5,840 bases of DNA from an uncultured Catenibacterium sp. (GTDB lineage: Bacteria; Bacillota_I; Bacilli_A; Erysipelotrichales; Coprobacillaceae), in assembly GCF_900540665.1 (NCBI RefSeq), contig NZ_UQGV01000100.1, positions 1-5,840 on the forward strand. Direction: 5' to 3'. Positions 5,006 to 5,840 of the stretch are shown here, piece by piece. The notes below the pieces were generated by a model, which did no database searches, had not been told where the DNA came from, and worked only from the letters and a program-made list of their open reading frames with translations. Position numbers and translations under genes: made by a program. The stretch's first letter is position 1. Every line of letters begins with the position of its first letter.

Positions 5006-5764
5006 ATGGGTAAATTAGATAATAAAGTCGCTATCGTTACAGGCGGTAATGCAGGTGTTGGTAAAGCTATTGCAAAATTATTTGCAAGTGAAGGTGCAAA
5101 GGTTGTTATTTCAGCAAGAAGAAAAGAAGTATTAGAAGAAGTAGGTAAAGAAATTGAAGAAGCAGGAGGTACTGTATTATGTGTACCTACTGATATTTCT
5201 AAGATTGATGATGTAAAGAACCTGGTTTCTAAAACTGTAGAAGCATTTGGTAAAGTAGATGTATTAGTGAATAATGCAGGTGTACTTGATAAAGGATTAA
5301 ATGCGATTGATAGTATTGATTATGATGACTTAAATAGAGTTATTGATATTAACCAGAAGGGTACAATGTATTGTATGTCTGAAGCATTAAAGGTGATGAC
5401 TAGTGGTGCTTCTATTGTGAATATTGCAAGTGTTGCAGGTCAGTTTGGTGCTGGAGGAGCAGTATATGTTTCTACAAAAGCCGCTATTATTGGTGTTACT
5501 AAACATACTGCAATGCGTTTTGCAAAAGAAAATATTCGTTGTAATGTTATTTGTCCTGGTAGTATCACTACAGATATGGCAGCAGGTTTAACACCTGATA
5601 CAATGGATATGAAGATGATGGGTGCTATGAGTGCTCATAGTGATTTATCACTAAAACCATGTAGTCCAGAAGATGTTGCAAGAGTCACTCTTTTCTTAGC
5701 AAGTGATGATGCAGCACCTATTACAGGACAGGTTGTAGTTACTGATTATGGTGTAGATTTATAA
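5006..5764 (+). CDS. Short-chain dehydrogenase/reductase (FabG-like)
   Basis: A 252-aa cytosolic oxidoreductase of the classical SDR family, full length. The Rossmann nucleotide loop TGGNAGVG lies at 12-19. Arg38-Arg39 (SARR) after the second strand suggests a preference for NADP(H). The structural NNAG motif is at 89-92. The catalytic tetrad is complete: Asn116, Ser142 and the YxxxK pair Tyr154/Lys158. The PG motif is at 184-185, and the C-terminus is a typical GQVVVTDYG. Similarity is general to 3-oxoacyl-ACP reductases, sugar or polyol dehydrogenases and hydroxysteroid dehydrogenases, so the substrate cannot be named. No fatty-acid synthesis genes adjoin it, which argues against a housekeeping FabG. 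ATG 5006 is fixed by AAGGAGG seven bases upstream. It is monocistronic, with a strong terminator on each side and cre- and Rex-like sequences upstream, suggesting carbon or redox control. Confidence 0.95.
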   Translation: MGKLDNKVAIVTGGNAGVGKAIAKLFASEGAKVVISARRKEVLEEVGKEIEEAGGTVLCVPTDISKIDDVKNLVSKTVEAFGKVDVLVNNAGVLDKGLNAIDSIDYDDLNRVIDINQKGTMYCMSEALKVMTSGASIVNIASVAGQFGAGGAVYVSTKAAIIGVTKHTAMRFAKENIRCNVICPGSITTDMAAGLTPDTMDMKMMGAMSAHSDLSLKPCSPEDVARVTLFLASDDAAPITGQVVVTDYGVDL

Positions 5765-5767
5765 TGG

Positions 5768-5791
5768 AGTGCGGCTTAGGCTGCACTTTTT
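5768..5791 (+). terminator. Intrinsic terminator of the dehydrogenase gene
   Basis: AGTGCGGC (5768-5775) pairs with GCTGCACT (5780-5787), including one G-U, around a TTAG loop and is followed by T5788-T5791. It begins three bases after the stop codon. It also appears to be the insertion target of the intron that begins at 5795. Confidence 0.9.
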
Positions 5792-5794
5792 CAA

Positions 5795-5840
5795 GTGTGC
5801 CGGGCATGGCACTGATTCAGTCGGAGATAGTCCGACCACA
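5795..5840 (+). mobile_element. 5' end of a group IIC intron (continues beyond window)
   Basis: The last 46 bases begin GTGTGCCGGGCATGGC, close to the GUGUGCCCGGCAUGGG start that I recall for the Oceanobacillus iheyensis group IIC intron. Two differences (positions 8 and 16 of the intron) keep a base-paired stem here: GTGCC 5797-5801 with GGCAC 5808-5812. A second perfect hairpin, GTCGGA/TCCGAC (5820-5825 with 5831-5836, GATAG loop), sits where the reference has GGG-UGAGAGU-CCC. Group IIC introns characteristically insert just after terminator hairpins, and the terminator at 5768-5791 lies three bases upstream, with TTTTTCAA as the 5' exon edge. Domains II-VI and any reverse transcriptase/maturase lie outside the window, so activity cannot be judged. 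Confidence 0.8.

Overview
The window is AT-rich DNA using the standard code, with strong Shine-Dalgarno sites, compact sigma-A-type promoters, a lipobox lipoprotein, a short Gram-positive-type signal peptidase and many intrinsic terminators. This points to a low-GC Firmicute. The style of the proteins suggests an Erysipelotrichia/Coprobacillaceae gut bacterium (Catenibacterium-like), but that placement is an inference from general familiarity, not a database match.

Left end (1-321): no protein gene. It holds a convincing orphan small-RNA gene of about 93 nt: a near-consensus promoter (TTGACA, 17 nt, TAATAT) followed by a UUCG-capped intrinsic terminator. This unit lies between two imperfect 42/43-nt direct repeats, one of which is the 3' end of the neighbouring lipoprotein gene. 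On the minus strand at 322-966 is that lipoprotein, probably a degenerate GH114-like barrel, with its own terminator facing the small-RNA terminator.

Middle (967-2951): a divergent promoter region leads into a MATE-family multidrug exporter and then a type I signal peptidase, closely spaced. An extended -10 promoter may serve the peptidase separately. The terminator hairpin of the peptidase gene contains its stop codon.

Right (2952-5840): two monocistronic genes, each with a promoter or operator region and a strong terminator. The first encodes a 583-aa protein related to ATP-dependent phosphoenolpyruvate carboxykinase, with a P-loop that resembles HPr kinase. The second encodes a classical short-chain dehydrogenase/reductase with a full Asn-Ser-Tyr-Lys tetrad. 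Both are preceded by cre-like sites sharing the 9-mer ACGCTTACA, which suggests joint control by carbon status through CcpA. Immediately after the dehydrogenase terminator, the last 46 bases are the 5' end of a group II intron of the IIC type, whose preferred insertion site is just downstream of a terminator hairpin. The intron runs out of the window.

No CRISPR array, rRNA or tRNA was seen. The most interesting items are the orphan small RNA, the group IIC intron junction, the divergent PEPCK-like protein and the paired cre-like sites.
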